In this document: positions 8,367 to 17,216 of the stretch, one piece after another
Numbering within the stretch: the stretch's first letter is position 1
Layout of the letters: every line of letters starts with the position of its first letter
Assembly: GCF_001552635.1 (NCBI RefSeq)
Contig: NZ_BCRO01000040.1
Coordinates: 1 to 64,000, forward strand
Length of the DNA: 64,000 nucleotides
Origin: Actinomadura hibisca NBRC 15177
GTDB taxonomy: Bacteria > Actinomycetota > Actinomycetes > Streptosporangiales > Streptosporangiaceae
Reading direction: 5' to 3'
The notes under the pieces: generated by a model
The model's database searches: none
Told to the model about the DNA's origin: nothing
What the model saw: only the letters and a program-made list of their open reading frames with translations
Made by a program: the position numbers and the translations under genes

Positions 8367-11300
8367 ATGTTCGTGGGAAGACGTTCTGTGACATGGGCCG
8401 CCGTTTCGGCGCTCCTGCTCACCGGCCTGGTATCGCCGGGCACGGCCGAAGCGCAGGCACGCCCGTCGAGTGAGCCGTACCAGTTCCAGCGCCTGTACCC
8501 GGAGATCGGATCGCCCAAGGCCAACACCCCGGAACTGGGGCCGTCCAAGCGGCAGGGTGCCCGGTTGGTGTCGCCGAGCACGGTCGGCAATCCCGACCGG
8601 ACTCGCATCCCGACCTACGCGCCGCTGAAGACCACCGGTCCGTCGGCGCGGGCGGCTGTCGCTGCGTCGGTGCCGGTGGGTATCGGTCCGGTGCGAAATG
8701 GCACGTTCCTGTCGTTCAATCTGGCCGACTACCTGCAGTTGAAGGTCAATGTCGGTTCGGGGAACGCGATGGTGCGCACCGCCGACCTGTCGCTGCCGGG
8801 CATCGGCGGCAACCTGGCGGTCGGCGCGGCCTACAACAGCCTGCTGCACGCCGCCGACGCGCCCACCGGGATCATCTCGGCGGGATGGCGGACCCGCTTG
8901 GGCCAGGATGTGCGGCTGTACAAGAACAGCGACGACTCCCTCACCTTCACCGGCCCCGACGGCACTTCCGGGGTGTTCACCAAATCCGGATCCGGCTACA
9001 GCACGCCCAAGGAGTTCAAGGGCGACCTGGTCACCCAGTCCGGCGGCGGCTGGAAGTACACCGACCACGGCTCAGCACGCAAGCACTTCTTCGACGGCTC
9101 GGGCCTGCCGTCCAAGGTCGAGGACCGCAACGGCAACGTCACCGACTTCACCTACACCTCCGGTAACATCTCCAAGATCACCTACAAGCCCAAGGGCGAG
9201 ACGACCGGACGGTCGATCTCGGTGGTGTTCTACAACGGCCGTCTGGCCCGGTACGAGCAGAACGGCACCGACGGCGCCAAGCGCACCGTGGTCTACAGCT
9301 ACGACACCTCCAACCGGCTCAGCCAGATCCAGTGGGCCGCCGGTGAAGTCGCCAGGTTCGACTACGACGGCTCGGGCAACCTGAACTCGGTCACCAACGG
9401 CAAGGGCGCGGTCACCCAGATCGCCTACGACTCGGGCCACCGCGCCCTGTCGGTGACCCAGGTCGGCTCCAGCGCCAGCCAGGTCACCCGCCTGGCCTAC
9501 CCGTCCGACACCCAGACCAAGGTCGCCGATCCCAACACCGACCAGTCCAAGGCGGTCGCCGACGTCCCGCACACCACCTACACCCTCAACGCCAACCACC
9601 GCGTCACCAAGACCGTCGACCCCGCGGGCAAGACCCGGGCCAAGTCCTACACCCCTTTCAGTGACGTCGAGACCTACCAGAACGCCAACCAGGGCATGAC
9701 CAGCAACGCCTTCGGTGCCAACGGTGGTGAGTCGCTGACCAAGTCCACCTCGCCCAGTGGGGCGTCGTCGTCGGCGACCTATGGGAACTCGCCCACCAGC
9801 CAGAACCCCACCGCCGCCTACCAGGCATCGGCCGGTAGCGACACCCAGGGCAACTCCTCGGCTTACACCTACGACGGAGTGGGCAACCTGTCGTCGGCCA
9901 AGGACGCGCTGGCGGCCGAGGCCAAGGTGACCTACAACAGCGACGGCACCGTCAAGGACTCCACCGACCCGGGCAACGGGTCCAACTCCGCCACCTACGG
10001 CTACGACGACAACCACCAGCCCGCCTCGGTCACCCCGCCGACCGGCAACACGCTGAAGAAGAAGACCTTCACCTACGACGCCTACGGCCAACTCGCCACC
10101 GCCACCGACGGCAACGGCAAGAAGACCAGCTACACCTACGACGGCAACGGCCGCGTGCTGACCATCGCCTACTCCGACGGCACCCCGCAGGTGACCTTCA
10201 CCTACGACAAGGCCGGCAACGTGCTGACCCGCACCGGAGCCACCGGCACCACCACCTGGGCCTACACCCAGCGCAACCTGATGGCCGGACGCCACTCCGC
10301 CTCCGGCGGAGGCGAGATCACCTGGCAGTACGACGCGGCCGGGAACCTGGTCAACCAGCTCAACGATTCGGGGACGCTGCACTACGTGCACTCCACCCGC
10401 AATCTGCTGGCCAGCATGACCGACTACTTCGGCACCAAGTGGGAGTTCGACTACGACGACGACGGCAACCGCACCCACACCTACTTCAACAAGACCTCCG
10501 ACACCGCCTGGGCGATGCACACCAAGAACACCTACGACGACTCGGGTCGCCTCACCCGCATCGTCACCTCCCGTGCGAGCGACGACTCCAAGGCCGTCTC
10601 CGATGTGTCCTACTGCTACTCCAAGCGCGGCGGCGCCACCTCCTGCGACACCGCCAAGGCCAGCGACACCGGCCTGCGCCAATGGAGCAAGAACAACCTC
10701 ACCGGCACCATCAGCGACTACACCTACGACAAGGGCAACCGCCTGACCAAGGCCACCAACGTCACCGGCAAGACCTACGACTACGACTACGACGCGCGCG
10801 GCAACCGCACCACCGTCAAAACCGACGGCACCCAGACACAGTCCCTGACCTTCAACTCCGCCAACCAGGCCACCACCACCGGCGAGAACCACGACGCCGC
10901 CGGCAACCTGACCGCCACCACCGGCGCGGGCGGACTGAAGGGCACCTACAACGCCGCGAGCCAGACCACCCAGTTCACCAAGGGCACCACCACCATCGGC
11001 TTCACCTACGCCGGTCCCGACCAGAGCGAGATGGTGACCGCCAAGGGTCTGTCGGTGGTCTACGGGCGCTCGGGCAGCACCAGCGCCGGCATCGTGTCCT
11101 ACACCAACATCAGCACCACCGTGTGGATGATCCACGACAGCACCGGCACCCCGATCGGCTACGCCTACAGCGGTAAGTCCTTCGCCTACGGCACCGACGG
11201 CCTGGGCTCGGTCACCTCCATTCTCAACACGGCCGGAAACCAGGCCGCCGCCTACACCTACGGCCCCTACGGCGAGACCACCGCCGACAACGGCCCGCAG

Positions 11301-11771
11301 TCCGCGGTCAACCTCATCCGCTACACCGGCGGCCTCCACGACCCCAACACCGGCCTGCTCAAACTCGGTCGCCGCTTCTACGACACCGGCCGCGCCCGCT
11401 TCACCCAGCAGGACTCCATCAACATCATCGGCGACCCCGGCAACGGCAACCGCTACGCCTACGCCGGCGACAACCCCAGCAACAACACCGACCCCACCGG
11501 AGCGCTGTTCACCCAGATGTGGGACGTCTACAGCTCCTACCAGGACGGTCAGACTCTCGGCGGTGCTGTCGGTGACCTCATGGACGGTGATACCTCGGTC
11601 TCTCAGGACACTCAGGCATCCGTCGCCGGAATGGCCACCAGCGTCGGCGTGGCCGGGGGCTGCATGACGTTGGCCATCGCCGCGACCGGCGGCCTCGGGG
11701 CGGTCGGCGTTACCGGCTGCGAAGTCGTCGGCGAATTGGCCGGGTCGAAGGTTGAGGACGCCATGAGCTGA
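8367..11771 (+). CDS. Secreted RHS/YD-repeat protein (1134 aa)
   Basis: A signal peptide spans residues 1 to about 31 (cleavage near AEAQA). The body, roughly residues 230-930, is built of YD repeats (FTYDAYGQLATATDGNGKKT and many relatives), which fold into the RHS shell. The RHS-associated core follows at about 940-1045, ending at the junction NNTDPTGA. The last 89 residues are a short hydrophobic, Gly/Ala-rich tail, not a recognisable toxin. The start is ATG 8367 with GAGAGG upstream; an extension to 8277 would hide the signal peptide. RHS proteins usually deliver or wrap a C-terminal payload. The payload here is unknown. A perfect palindrome ends the transcript. Confidence 0.9.
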   Translation: MFVGRRSVTWAAVSALLLTGLVSPGTAEAQARPSSEPYQFQRLYPEIGSPKANTPELGPSKRQGARLVSPSTVGNPDRTRIPTYAPLKTTGPSARAAVAASVPVGIGPVRNGTFLSFNLADYLQLKVNVGSGNAMVRTADLSLPGIGGNLAVGAAYNSLLHAADAPTGIISAGWRTRLGQDVRLYKNSDDSLTFTGPDGTSGVFTKSGSGYSTPKEFKGDLVTQSGGGWKYTDHGSARKHFFDGSGLPSKVEDRNGNVTDFTYTSGNISKITYKPKGETTGRSISVVFYNGRLARYEQNGTDGAKRTVVYSYDTSNRLSQIQWAAGEVARFDYDGSGNLNSVTNGKGAVTQIAYDSGHRALSVTQVGSSASQVTRLAYPSDTQTKVADPNTDQSKAVADVPHTTYTLNANHRVTKTVDPAGKTRAKSYTPFSDVETYQNANQGMTSNAFGANGGESLTKSTSPSGASSSATYGNSPTSQNPTAAYQASAGSDTQGNSSAYTYDGVGNLSSAKDALAAEAKVTYNSDGTVKDSTDPGNGSNSATYGYDDNHQPASVTPPTGNTLKKKTFTYDAYGQLATATDGNGKKTSYTYDGNGRVLTIAYSDGTPQVTFTYDKAGNVLTRTGATGTTTWAYTQRNLMAGRHSASGGGEITWQYDAAGNLVNQLNDSGTLHYVHSTRNLLASMTDYFGTKWEFDYDDDGNRTHTYFNKTSDTAWAMHTKNTYDDSGRLTRIVTSRASDDSKAVSDVSYCYSKRGGATSCDTAKASDTGLRQWSKNNLTGTISDYTYDKGNRLTKATNVTGKTYDYDYDARGNRTTVKTDGTQTQSLTFNSANQATTTGENHDAAGNLTATTGAGGLKGTYNAASQTTQFTKGTTTIGFTYAGPDQSEMVTAKGLSVVYGRSGSTSAGIVSYTNISTTVWMIHDSTGTPIGYAYSGKSFAYGTDGLGSVTSILNTAGNQAAAYTYGPYGETTADNGPQSAVNLIRYTGGLHDPNTGLLKLGRRFYDTGRARFTQQDSINIIGDPGNGNRYAYAGDNPSNNTDPTGALFTQMWDVYSSYQDGQTLGGAVGDLMDGDTSVSQDTQASVAGMATSVGVAGGCMTLAIAATGGLGAVGVTGCEVVGELAGSKVEDAMS

Positions 11772-11820
11772 CTCAGTGCTGAAACCGTGACTCTGCTTCC
11801 ACCGTTCCAAGCGTGAGTCG

Positions 11821-11852
11821 GGTCGGGTGGCGGCACGTGCCGCCACCCGACC
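11821..11852. terminator. Perfect 32-nt palindrome after the RHS gene
   Basis: The 32 bases form two exactly complementary 16-base arms with no spacer, starting GGTCGGGTGG. They sit 50 bases past the RHS stop and before the next ORF. There is no T-tract, which is usual for actinomycete hairpin terminators. It probably separates the RHS transcript from the small ORFs downstream; a protein-binding palindrome is the alternative. Confidence 0.6.
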
Positions 11853-11944
11853 ACGACATGCAAAGCCAATGATCGGGTGTGAACGGAACAAGTCAGGGAA
11901 TCCCCTGGGTGCCGTACCGTATCCCCTCTAAGAAGGTAGGCATC

Positions 11945-12061
11945 ATGGCCGTTGGTGCTGGAGAAGTGCTCGCTGTGGTACTGATTGTTCTCTTCGTACT
12001 CGCCAATGTTGGACTCATTGTATTCTTCCTGCGTAAAGGAAGACGTCGAAGCGGCGGATGA
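11945..12061 (+). CDS. Tiny single-pass membrane protein (38 aa)
   Basis: Residues 6-29 form one strongly hydrophobic helix (VLAVVLIVLFVLANVGLIVF), followed by a basic stop-transfer tail (RKGRRRSGG). ATG 11945 is preceded by AAGGTAGG. The stop overlaps a downstream ATG as ATGA. It is the first of five consecutive micro-ORFs behind the RHS gene. The topology would place the short N-terminus outside and the basic tail in the cytoplasm. No family is recognised. Confidence 0.6.
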   Translation: MAVGAGEVLAVVLIVLFVLANVGLIVFFLRKGRRRSGG

Positions 12062-12111
12062 ACAACGGATTGATGACTCTGGCAATCACCTCTACGCGCT
12101 ACGGAGAGCTG

Positions 12112-12303
12112 ATGACGATTCATAAGTTCATTTATGGTATTGCCGCTACTCTTTTCGTTGTCGGCTTCATCCTCATCAGGTATTCGCGCACCAGCGATGT
12201 GGACATGCCGGCATGGGTCTGGGTGGTCTGGATTTGTCTCTTCATTCCCCTCCTGGCACTGGATCTACGGACCAGACGTTCACGACGAACGCGAGGTGAG
12301 TAG
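12112..12303 (+). CDS. Small two-helix membrane protein (63 aa)
   Basis: There are two hydrophobic helices, about residues 6-21 (IYGIAATLFVVGFILI) and 32-48 (AWVWVVWICLFIPLLAL), then a very basic C-terminus (RTRRSRRTRGE). I prefer ATG 12112, which has GGAG five bases before it. An in-frame ATG at 12058 overlaps the previous stop and would add 18 residues. Second of the micro-ORF series; function unknown. Confidence 0.6.
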   Translation: MTIHKFIYGIAATLFVVGFILIRYSRTSDVDMPAWVWVVWICLFIPLLALDLRTRRSRRTRGE

Positions 12304-12307
12304 CGGT

Positions 12308-12403
12308 GTGGCAGGCGCCGTCGGTATCGGCGTCGGCCTCTACGTCGGCGCATGGTTCAGCGACCAAAAGGATGAATACATGGACTACTGCGGATATGAA
12401 TAG
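12308..12403 (+). CDS. Micro-ORF, 31 aa
   Basis: A GTG at 12308 follows the previous stop by four bases, and GAGGTGA lies about ten bases upstream, overlapping that stop. The peptide has a glycine-rich hydrophobic start (AGAVGIGVGLYVGAW) and an acidic, Tyr/Cys-containing end (DQKDEYMDYCGYE). Its stop abuts the next ATG exactly. The tight packing is the main support for translation. Confidence 0.4.
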   Translation: MAGAVGIGVGLYVGAWFSDQKDEYMDYCGYE

Positions 12404-12490
12404 ATGAACGCAAGACTCATCGCGCTCATCTCGGTCACAGTGCTGGTCTTCACCGTGACGCTCTCCCAGAGTCGAAACCACATTGGATGA
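12404..12490 (+). CDS. Micro-ORF, 28 aa hydrophobic peptide
   Basis: ATG 12404 immediately follows the preceding TAG (TAGATG), so initiation by coupling is plausible although no separate ribosome site is visible. Residues 4-20 are hydrophobic (RLIALISVTVLVFTVTL), enough for one short membrane helix, followed by a polar tail. Fourth member of the micro-ORF series. Confidence 0.4.
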   Translation: MNARLIALISVTVLVFTVTLSQSRNHIG

Positions 12491-12499
12491 ACACCCGGC

Positions 12500-12580
12500 G
12501 TGATCGTCGGCCTCCTTGTCGGAGGACTGGCGGGCGGAGTCCTGTACCTGCTCTGGGGAAAAGCGATCCGCAAGAAATAA
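12500..12580 (+). CDS. Micro-ORF, 26 aa hydrophobic peptide
   Basis: From GTG 12500 the frame reads a Gly-rich hydrophobic helix with a small-xxx-small pattern (VIVGLLVGGLAGGVLYLLWG) and ends AIRKK. This resembles a single membrane helix with a cytoplasmic basic end. The ribosome site is weak. It is the last of the five micro-ORFs. Confidence 0.35.
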   Translation: MIVGLLVGGLAGGVLYLLWGKAIRKK

Positions 12581-13293
12581 CCCTACAGCGGCTGGGAAGA
12601 CGAACACTGCAGAGAAGAACTGTGCTCCACGGAGTGTGGCCATCAGGGTAAAGGCTCGCACCTCCAACGCTGTGCGCCCTCTCAGACTCCTGGGAGGGCG
12701 CACAACGGTGGCGGCCACCGAGGGCTTCGACCGCCGCCGCACTCCCACCGCGATTAGGGCCCCACCTTGAGCAGACGCCCACCGCCGTGCGTTCACCCAG
12801 CGGCGTCATGGTCCGCCGCCTGGAGCGGCTGCCCCCGCTTCCGCCCGCTCCGCTGGCTCCTGACTACCCCGTCCATCCCGGCGCGGCCCGGACAGTGAGC
12901 GCGCCGGATGCTGGGCCGACCATCAGGCATGACGGGAGGCGAGCACCAGCAGGACGGCGAGACGTTGAGGACTGGACGCTGACCGTCGTGGCCGCAGACT
13001 TGGAGAAGGCAGGATGGACCATCCGCCACACCATCCCTGTGCGGGGCCAGGAGGCCGAGAGGGTTGATGACCAGTGAGCAGTGAGATCACCGCCAAGGGC
13101 ATGCCGGATCTCCGGCTCCGGATGCTCGCCGACCTTGACCACCCCCGTGGCTATGTAGGTGATCCCCGACAGCGTTTGTTGGTCAGCTGTGAGAGCGGTG
13201 GCTGACCGGTCGATGCTGTGTTGGTGAGTTTTGACAGCGCTCGCTCGGTTGCAGTGCGACTATCGAGGTGCTACCGAGCGTGAGGGAGCGCTG
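12581..13293. other. Gene-poor stretch before an IS21 remnant
   Basis: No convincing complete gene. A plus-strand frame ending at 13077 contains a protein-like tail (DWTLTVVAADLEKAGWTIRH), and a GTG overlapping its stop opens a 43-codon frame to 13204. These look like remnants of degraded coding sequence. An inverted pair GGTCAGC/GCTGACC lies at about 13180-13206, close to the expected left end of the IS21 fragment. Confidence 0.4.
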
Positions 13294-13452
13294 GTGCCCG
13301 AGAAGTCGAAGGTCGAGCTGTATGCGACGATCCGACGCAGGGCCCGAGAGGGCTTGTCCAAGCGGGCGCTGCAGCGCGAGTTCGGGGTTAGGTTCCGCAC
13401 CGTGCAGGCCGCGCTGGAGTCGACGTTCCCCAAGCCGCGCAAGCCCCGCAGC
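13294..13452 (+). mobile_element. istA: IS21-family istA 5' fragment
   Basis: Starting at GTG 13294 the frame reads the typical N-terminus of actinobacterial IstA transposases (VPEKSKVELYATIRR, then REGLSKRALQREFGV and RTVQAALES), the helix-turn-helix that binds the element ends. Homology stops near KPRKPRS at about 13452; the catalytic DDE domain and istB are absent. The following sequence stays open but is not transposase. This is a dead remnant of about 53 codons marking a past insertion or rearrangement. Confidence 0.75.
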
Positions 13453-13799
13453 AATGCCAGGGCCGCCAGCGCGTCGGAGCCGTCCAGGCAGTACGTCGCG
13501 CTGGGGTGCGGCCCGGTGTACAGGGGGCCAGCCGGAATACGCCGGGAAGGGATCATCGCGCAGGTCAGAATGGTGGAGCGGAGCCCGGGGTTTCGGCTGT
13601 GGACAGCCGCGTCGAGCACGGGCCGCAACATAGCGTCCGTGCGGCTCAGTCGATGAGCTGCGCAGACGCCACCGGGAACACTGGACAGAGCCACGCTTCT
13701 GTTCGCTCAGGGCCGCCCCGCGGTGCGTTTCTGGCGTACTCCGGCCGTCCCCCTACAGCGCGCACTCCCTGCGCGCCGGGGGGCGCCACCGTCGCCTAC
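13453..13799. other. Junction sequence between two remnants
   Basis: Nothing I can call a gene. Long frames are open on both strands but lack recognisable domains. The stretch joins the IstA remnant to the duplicated kinase fragment and is probably rearrangement debris. Confidence 0.4.
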
Positions 13800-14074
13800 G
13801 CCGCCGACTGCCTGGACAAACTCGGCGACCGGCTGGACGGCGCCCAGCGCGCCCTGATCCGCGACGTCGCCACCCAACTGCCCGGCCTGGCCGCCGAACT
13901 TCCACTGGTCTACCGGCACGGCGACTACTTGCCGCGCAACTGGTTGTGGGACGCCGACGCCCAGACCCTCGCGGTGATCGACTTCGAGATGGCCGACCAC
14001 GGCCTGGCCGTCCAGGACATGGTGTGGCTCCAGGGCGCGGTGTGGCCGACCCGCCCCGACCTGCGAGCCGCCTT
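13800..14074 (+). pseudogene. Duplicated internal fragment of an APH-type kinase
   Basis: About 275 bases match the kinase gene near 44194-44468 almost base for base, with roughly seven mismatches by eye. The fragment includes the catalytic loop (LVYRHGDYLPRNWLWD) and the metal-binding segment (AVIDFEMADHGLAVQDMVW). Both ends of the gene are missing. On the right it abuts the stop of the Nudix gene on the other strand. It cannot encode a working kinase; it records a recent partial duplication within this window. Confidence 0.85.
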
Positions 14075-14087
14075 GTTGTGCTGTGGG

Positions 14088-14560
14088 TCAGGTGGCGGGC
14101 AGGTAGAGGGTGCGGTGGTCGCGGCGGGCCCTGCGGGCGGCGGGGATGCGGTGTGGCTGGGGAAACGCGTGGTGGCGGTGGCCCAGGTGAGGAAGGCGCA
14201 CTCGTCGAGTTCGTCGCGTTGGAGGGTGATCTGTGATGGGTCGGTGATGGTGCCGCCGTCGAATAGGAAGTTCATCATGGGGCGGAACCGGTCGCCGGTG
14301 GGAGGGGCCCAGTCCACTACCAGCAGGGTGCGGAGGGTGAGGTTCAAGCCGATCTCTTCGGCTGCTTCGCGGGCGGCGCACTGGTGCGGTGGTTCGCCGT
14401 CTTCGGCGATGCCGCCGGGGAAGGCCCAGTAGGGGCGGTAGTTGGGTTTGACCAGGAGGATCTGGTCGTGGGGGTTGGTGACCAGCACGCTGGCCGAGAC
14501 GTGCACGGCCGGCATTTGGGCGTACCACTGTGCGGGCGGCACGAAGTGGTCGGAGGTCAC
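14088..14560 (-). pseudogene. Nudix hydrolase, C-terminus frameshifted
   Basis: From GTG 14560 the frame encodes a Nudix domain with the box GGIAEDGEPPHQCAAREAAE continuing EIGL, preceded by a strand typical of the family (VLVTNPHDQILLVKPNYRPY). The expected C-terminal ending (FPQPHRIPAARRARRDHRTL, then a stop at 14088) lies in another frame after about 14180. In the current frame the protein instead reads on into the kinase fragment to 13925. The GTG overlaps the stop of the upstream regulator (GTGA), so this was a coupled regulator-Nudix pair. Substrate unknown. The shift could be decay or a sequencing error. Confidence 0.7.
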
Positions 14561-15945
14561 GGGTGCACATTACTGGGTTTGGTGGCCGGTCGGGGGAGGT
14601 CGTGGTGGCGTTGCAGGAACGCGGCGACATGGGGGCGGTGTGGTGGGGGCGCAGCGCATCGGCGAGCAGCGCCAAGCGGCCGGTGACCCGCCGGGACCGC
14701 AGAACGACGGCCAGGATGATGGCCTGGTCGCCCAGATGGACGGCGTGGTCGAGGTTTCCGGCGCGGGCGTGGGCGGTGGCCAGCAGGGCGGTGTGCAGGG
14801 CGCGGGTGCGGTTGTTGGCGGCGGGGGTGTGCAGTGCCTGGTCGCCGTGGGTGAGCGCCAGGTCCGGGCGGTCCAGGTCCAGCAAGGAGCGCATGCCGGT
14901 CCCGGCCAGATGGGCGCCGGTGAAGTAGGACGCCCACGGAGGGCAGGCGGCGCCGGTGCTGTCGGCGCGTTCCAGGGCGGTGCGGGCGCGGCCGTAGCAG
15001 GAGTTGAAGGCGTTGAGGTCCCCGATCATGGCGCGGGCGTTGGCCTCGGTGGCCAACAGCCGGGCGGCGACCAGGGGGTGGGGTCGGCGGCCTGCGGTGT
15101 CGATGGCGGCGCGCGCGAGCCGGACGGCCTCACCCGGCAGTTCCAGGTAGATCGCCTGGGTGGCGAGGTTGGCCAGGATGTGGGCGCCCAGGGAGCGGTC
15201 CCCGGCGGCTTTGGCCAGCCGCAGCGCCTGGATCCAGGCGCGTTGCGCCGCTCCTTGCTGGCCGGTGTCGCAGGCGGCGAACGCCACCTGCGCGGTCAGG
15301 TCGGCAGCGGTGTGGAACAGGTCGCGTCCGACGTCGGTGGTGTAGGTTCCGCGGAGCAATGGCGCTACCTCGGTGGACAGGAACAGCGCCAGGTAGGTGC
15401 GGCTGTAGCCGCCCCCGTAGCGGCGGTCCAGGGCACCGAACTCCTTGCCGCGGGCGCGGATCGCCTCGACGTGGGCGCTTTCGACGCGTGCTCCGCCCCG
15501 CTGGTCCAGGGTGGCGTCGTCGGGGTCGAACGCATAGCGCCATCCCGCCTCGGCGACTGCGGTGCGCACGAATGGTTCCCGCCGGTGGCCGTCGGGGCGC
15601 TGCAGGCTCTTCCACAGGCGGGTCGCCGTCCTGATCGCCGTCGGTACGGACGCGGGGAACAGCAGTGCGCTGTCGCTGGGAGCGAGCTGGTCAAAGCCCA
15701 GTTCGTCCAGGTGCACCGGGCGGTGGAACCGGGCGCTGAAGATGTCGGCGAGCAGTTCTGGTGTGGGCTGCTCGGGGCAGCGGCCGCGCAGCCACCAGTA
15801 GACGCTGGAGCTGTCGTAGCGCAGGTTCATGCCGTCGCCCGGCCTGGTTCACCAGGCGGGCCAGCGCGGCGTGGCGGCGACCGAACTCGGCCTCGCTGAT
15901 CAGGGCTTCGAGGCTGGTGTTGGTGACCGGATGGGGCACGCTCAC
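14557..15945 (-). pseudogene. TPR-type transcriptional regulator split by two frameshifts
   Basis: GTG 15945, with AAGGACG upstream, starts the N-terminus (NTSLEALISEAEFGRRHAAL). That frame should continue into GMNLRYDSSSVYWWLRG, but a shift near 15835 separates them. The middle reads as a long helical repeat region (AAQRAWIQALRLAKAAGDRS, ARLLATEANARAMIGDLN). Near 14640 a second shift is needed to reach the natural end HVAAFLQRHHDLPRPA, whose stop overlaps the Nudix start. Actinomycetes carry many such HTH/TPR regulators beside Nudix genes. Shifts fall in GC-rich runs. Confidence 0.7.
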
Positions 15946-16386
15946 CGTCCTTCATGCGCGGTCGGTTTTTCGGGCGGGGCCTGTGCCTTCACCGTAGCCG
16001 CGCCGGTCCGGGCGCGCTGAGAACGCGCAAGATCGCGCAAGGCCGCAGCGCTGCGCGCAATCACGCACACGGGTGCGCACCTTCCCCGGCGGCGTGGGCT
16101 CGCACAGTGTGAGGGCGACGGCCATGCCCCAGGCCAAGGACGCCAGCGCTCCAGGAATCGGGTACTGAGCGCCGTCAACGGTCGCCGCTTGTCGCCTGCT
16201 GTAGGAGGCTTTGGATGCTCGGTTCCCTCTTTCTCCGCCGCCAGGGCCGACAGGCCCCCGGTCCCCCGGCCGGGTCGCCGGGACAGACCGCCGAGCGGCA
16301 CCAGAGCCCTTCTGAGCCTTCCGTCCCCGGCGGCGCGCGCCCCGTCCAGGCGCTGGAGGCGTTGCGGCTGGCGCTGGGACGGCACT
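15946..16386. other. Intergenic, no supported gene
   Basis: All six frames read Arg/Pro/Ala-rich sequence with no recognisable domain. The left part probably carries the promoter of the minus-strand regulator that starts at 15945. Nothing else is evident. Confidence 0.4.
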
Positions 16387-16482
16387 CGTCGCGCCGCGCT
16401 TGCCCGCGATCAGCTCGCGCTCGTCGTCCAGCACCGTCCAGTGCTCGACAAGCTCACCCATTCCCACCGGAACCCGACCCAT
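16387..16482 (-). mobile_element. Tn3-family transposase N-terminal fragment
   Basis: ATG 16482 opens the start of a DUF4158-type Tn3 transposase (VGMGELVEHWTVLDDERELI, then AGKRGAT). The conserved continuation RLGFALLLKF is replaced by unrelated sequence after residue 32, so about 95% of the gene is missing. The following 240 bases (16483-16721) have no accepted gene, although a plus-strand frame reads a protein-like LHLVENIAGRFITELQGGYL that may be another scrap. This is evidence of a past transposon at this site. Confidence 0.6.
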
Positions 16483-16721
16483 GAAGCCGAATACTCACCG
16501 AACACACCAGCCACCGACAGGGAAATCACGCAATCAAGTCTCGTTTGCGGCTGGTGAAACGATCGTTACCGGCACCCGGACTTCCCCCGGCCGTGACCCG
16601 CCCGCGACGGCCCGCTGCGCTGCACCTGGTGGAGAACATCGCCGGACGGTTCATCACCGAGTTGCAAGGCGGTTACCTCGCCGACCAGCCCGCTGCGGTC
16701 GGCCTGGTGTTCAGGGGCGGC

Positions 16722-17189
16722 TCAGTTCAGGGTTCGCGCAGCGCCCCAGTCGTTGGTGTCGGTCAACTCGGTGAGGAGTTCGGCGAGGCTGTGGGGGTAG
16801 ACGACCTCATCGGTGTGGTGCAGCTCAGCCGTTGTCCACCAGCGATAGCCAACGATGTTGTCGGGTTGGGTGGCATCGCCGGTGTCGAAGGACATGCTTG
16901 TCAGGCGGACCCGGTAGTAGTGCTCGACTTGGCGCACCGGCTGGTCGGCCACCAGGTGGCCGCTGCTGCGTGTGGCGATCAGCTCGCCGATCTGGAACGC
17001 ACCGGGCCTGAGACCGAGTTCCTCGGCGAGTTCGCGGCGTAGGGCGGTGTGGTGGTCTTCGCCTTCTTCCAGGGATCCGCCGGGGGTGGCCCAGAAGCCG
17101 TCTGCCTCGTCGATGTGGACCAGCAGGATGCGGTCGTGGTGGTCCAGGAGCAGGGCGCGGGCGGCATGGCGCAAGGGCAAGGGTCTCAC
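16722..17189 (-). CDS. Nudix hydrolase (155 aa), intact
   Basis: A complete Nudix domain: start strand AARALLLDHHDRILLVHIDE, then the box GGSLEEGEDHHTALRRELAE plus ELGL, matching GX5EX7REUXEEXGU. Length is normal for the family. These enzymes hydrolyse nucleoside diphosphates linked to another moiety; the substrate cannot be told from sequence. The start is GTG 17189, with a weak ribosome site, 27 bases past the stop of the carbamoyltransferase remnant. It differs clearly from the frameshifted Nudix gene at 14.5 kb. Confidence 0.85.
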   Translation of the reverse strand: MRPLPLRHAARALLLDHHDRILLVHIDEADGFWATPGGSLEEGEDHHTALRRELAEELGLRPGAFQIGELIATRSSGHLVADQPVRQVEHYYRVRLTSMSFDTGDATQPDNIVGYRWWTTAELHHTDEVVYPHSLAELLTELTDTNDWGAARTLN

Positions 17190-17216
17190 TGATGCAGTGT
17201 GTCAGCCGAATGGCGG

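Noticed and set aside
9072..11891. Minus-strand open frame of 939 codons
   Set aside because: It is the antisense shadow of the RHS gene: Gly/Val-rich with no domain, while the plus strand gives clear YD repeats.
13260..13694. Minus-strand frame overlapping the istA fragment
   Set aside because: No domain; it overlaps the recognisable IstA sequence in antisense.
14571..15899. Plus-strand frames of up to 485 codons
   Set aside because: Antisense to the TPR regulator; Gly/Val-rich shadow sequence.
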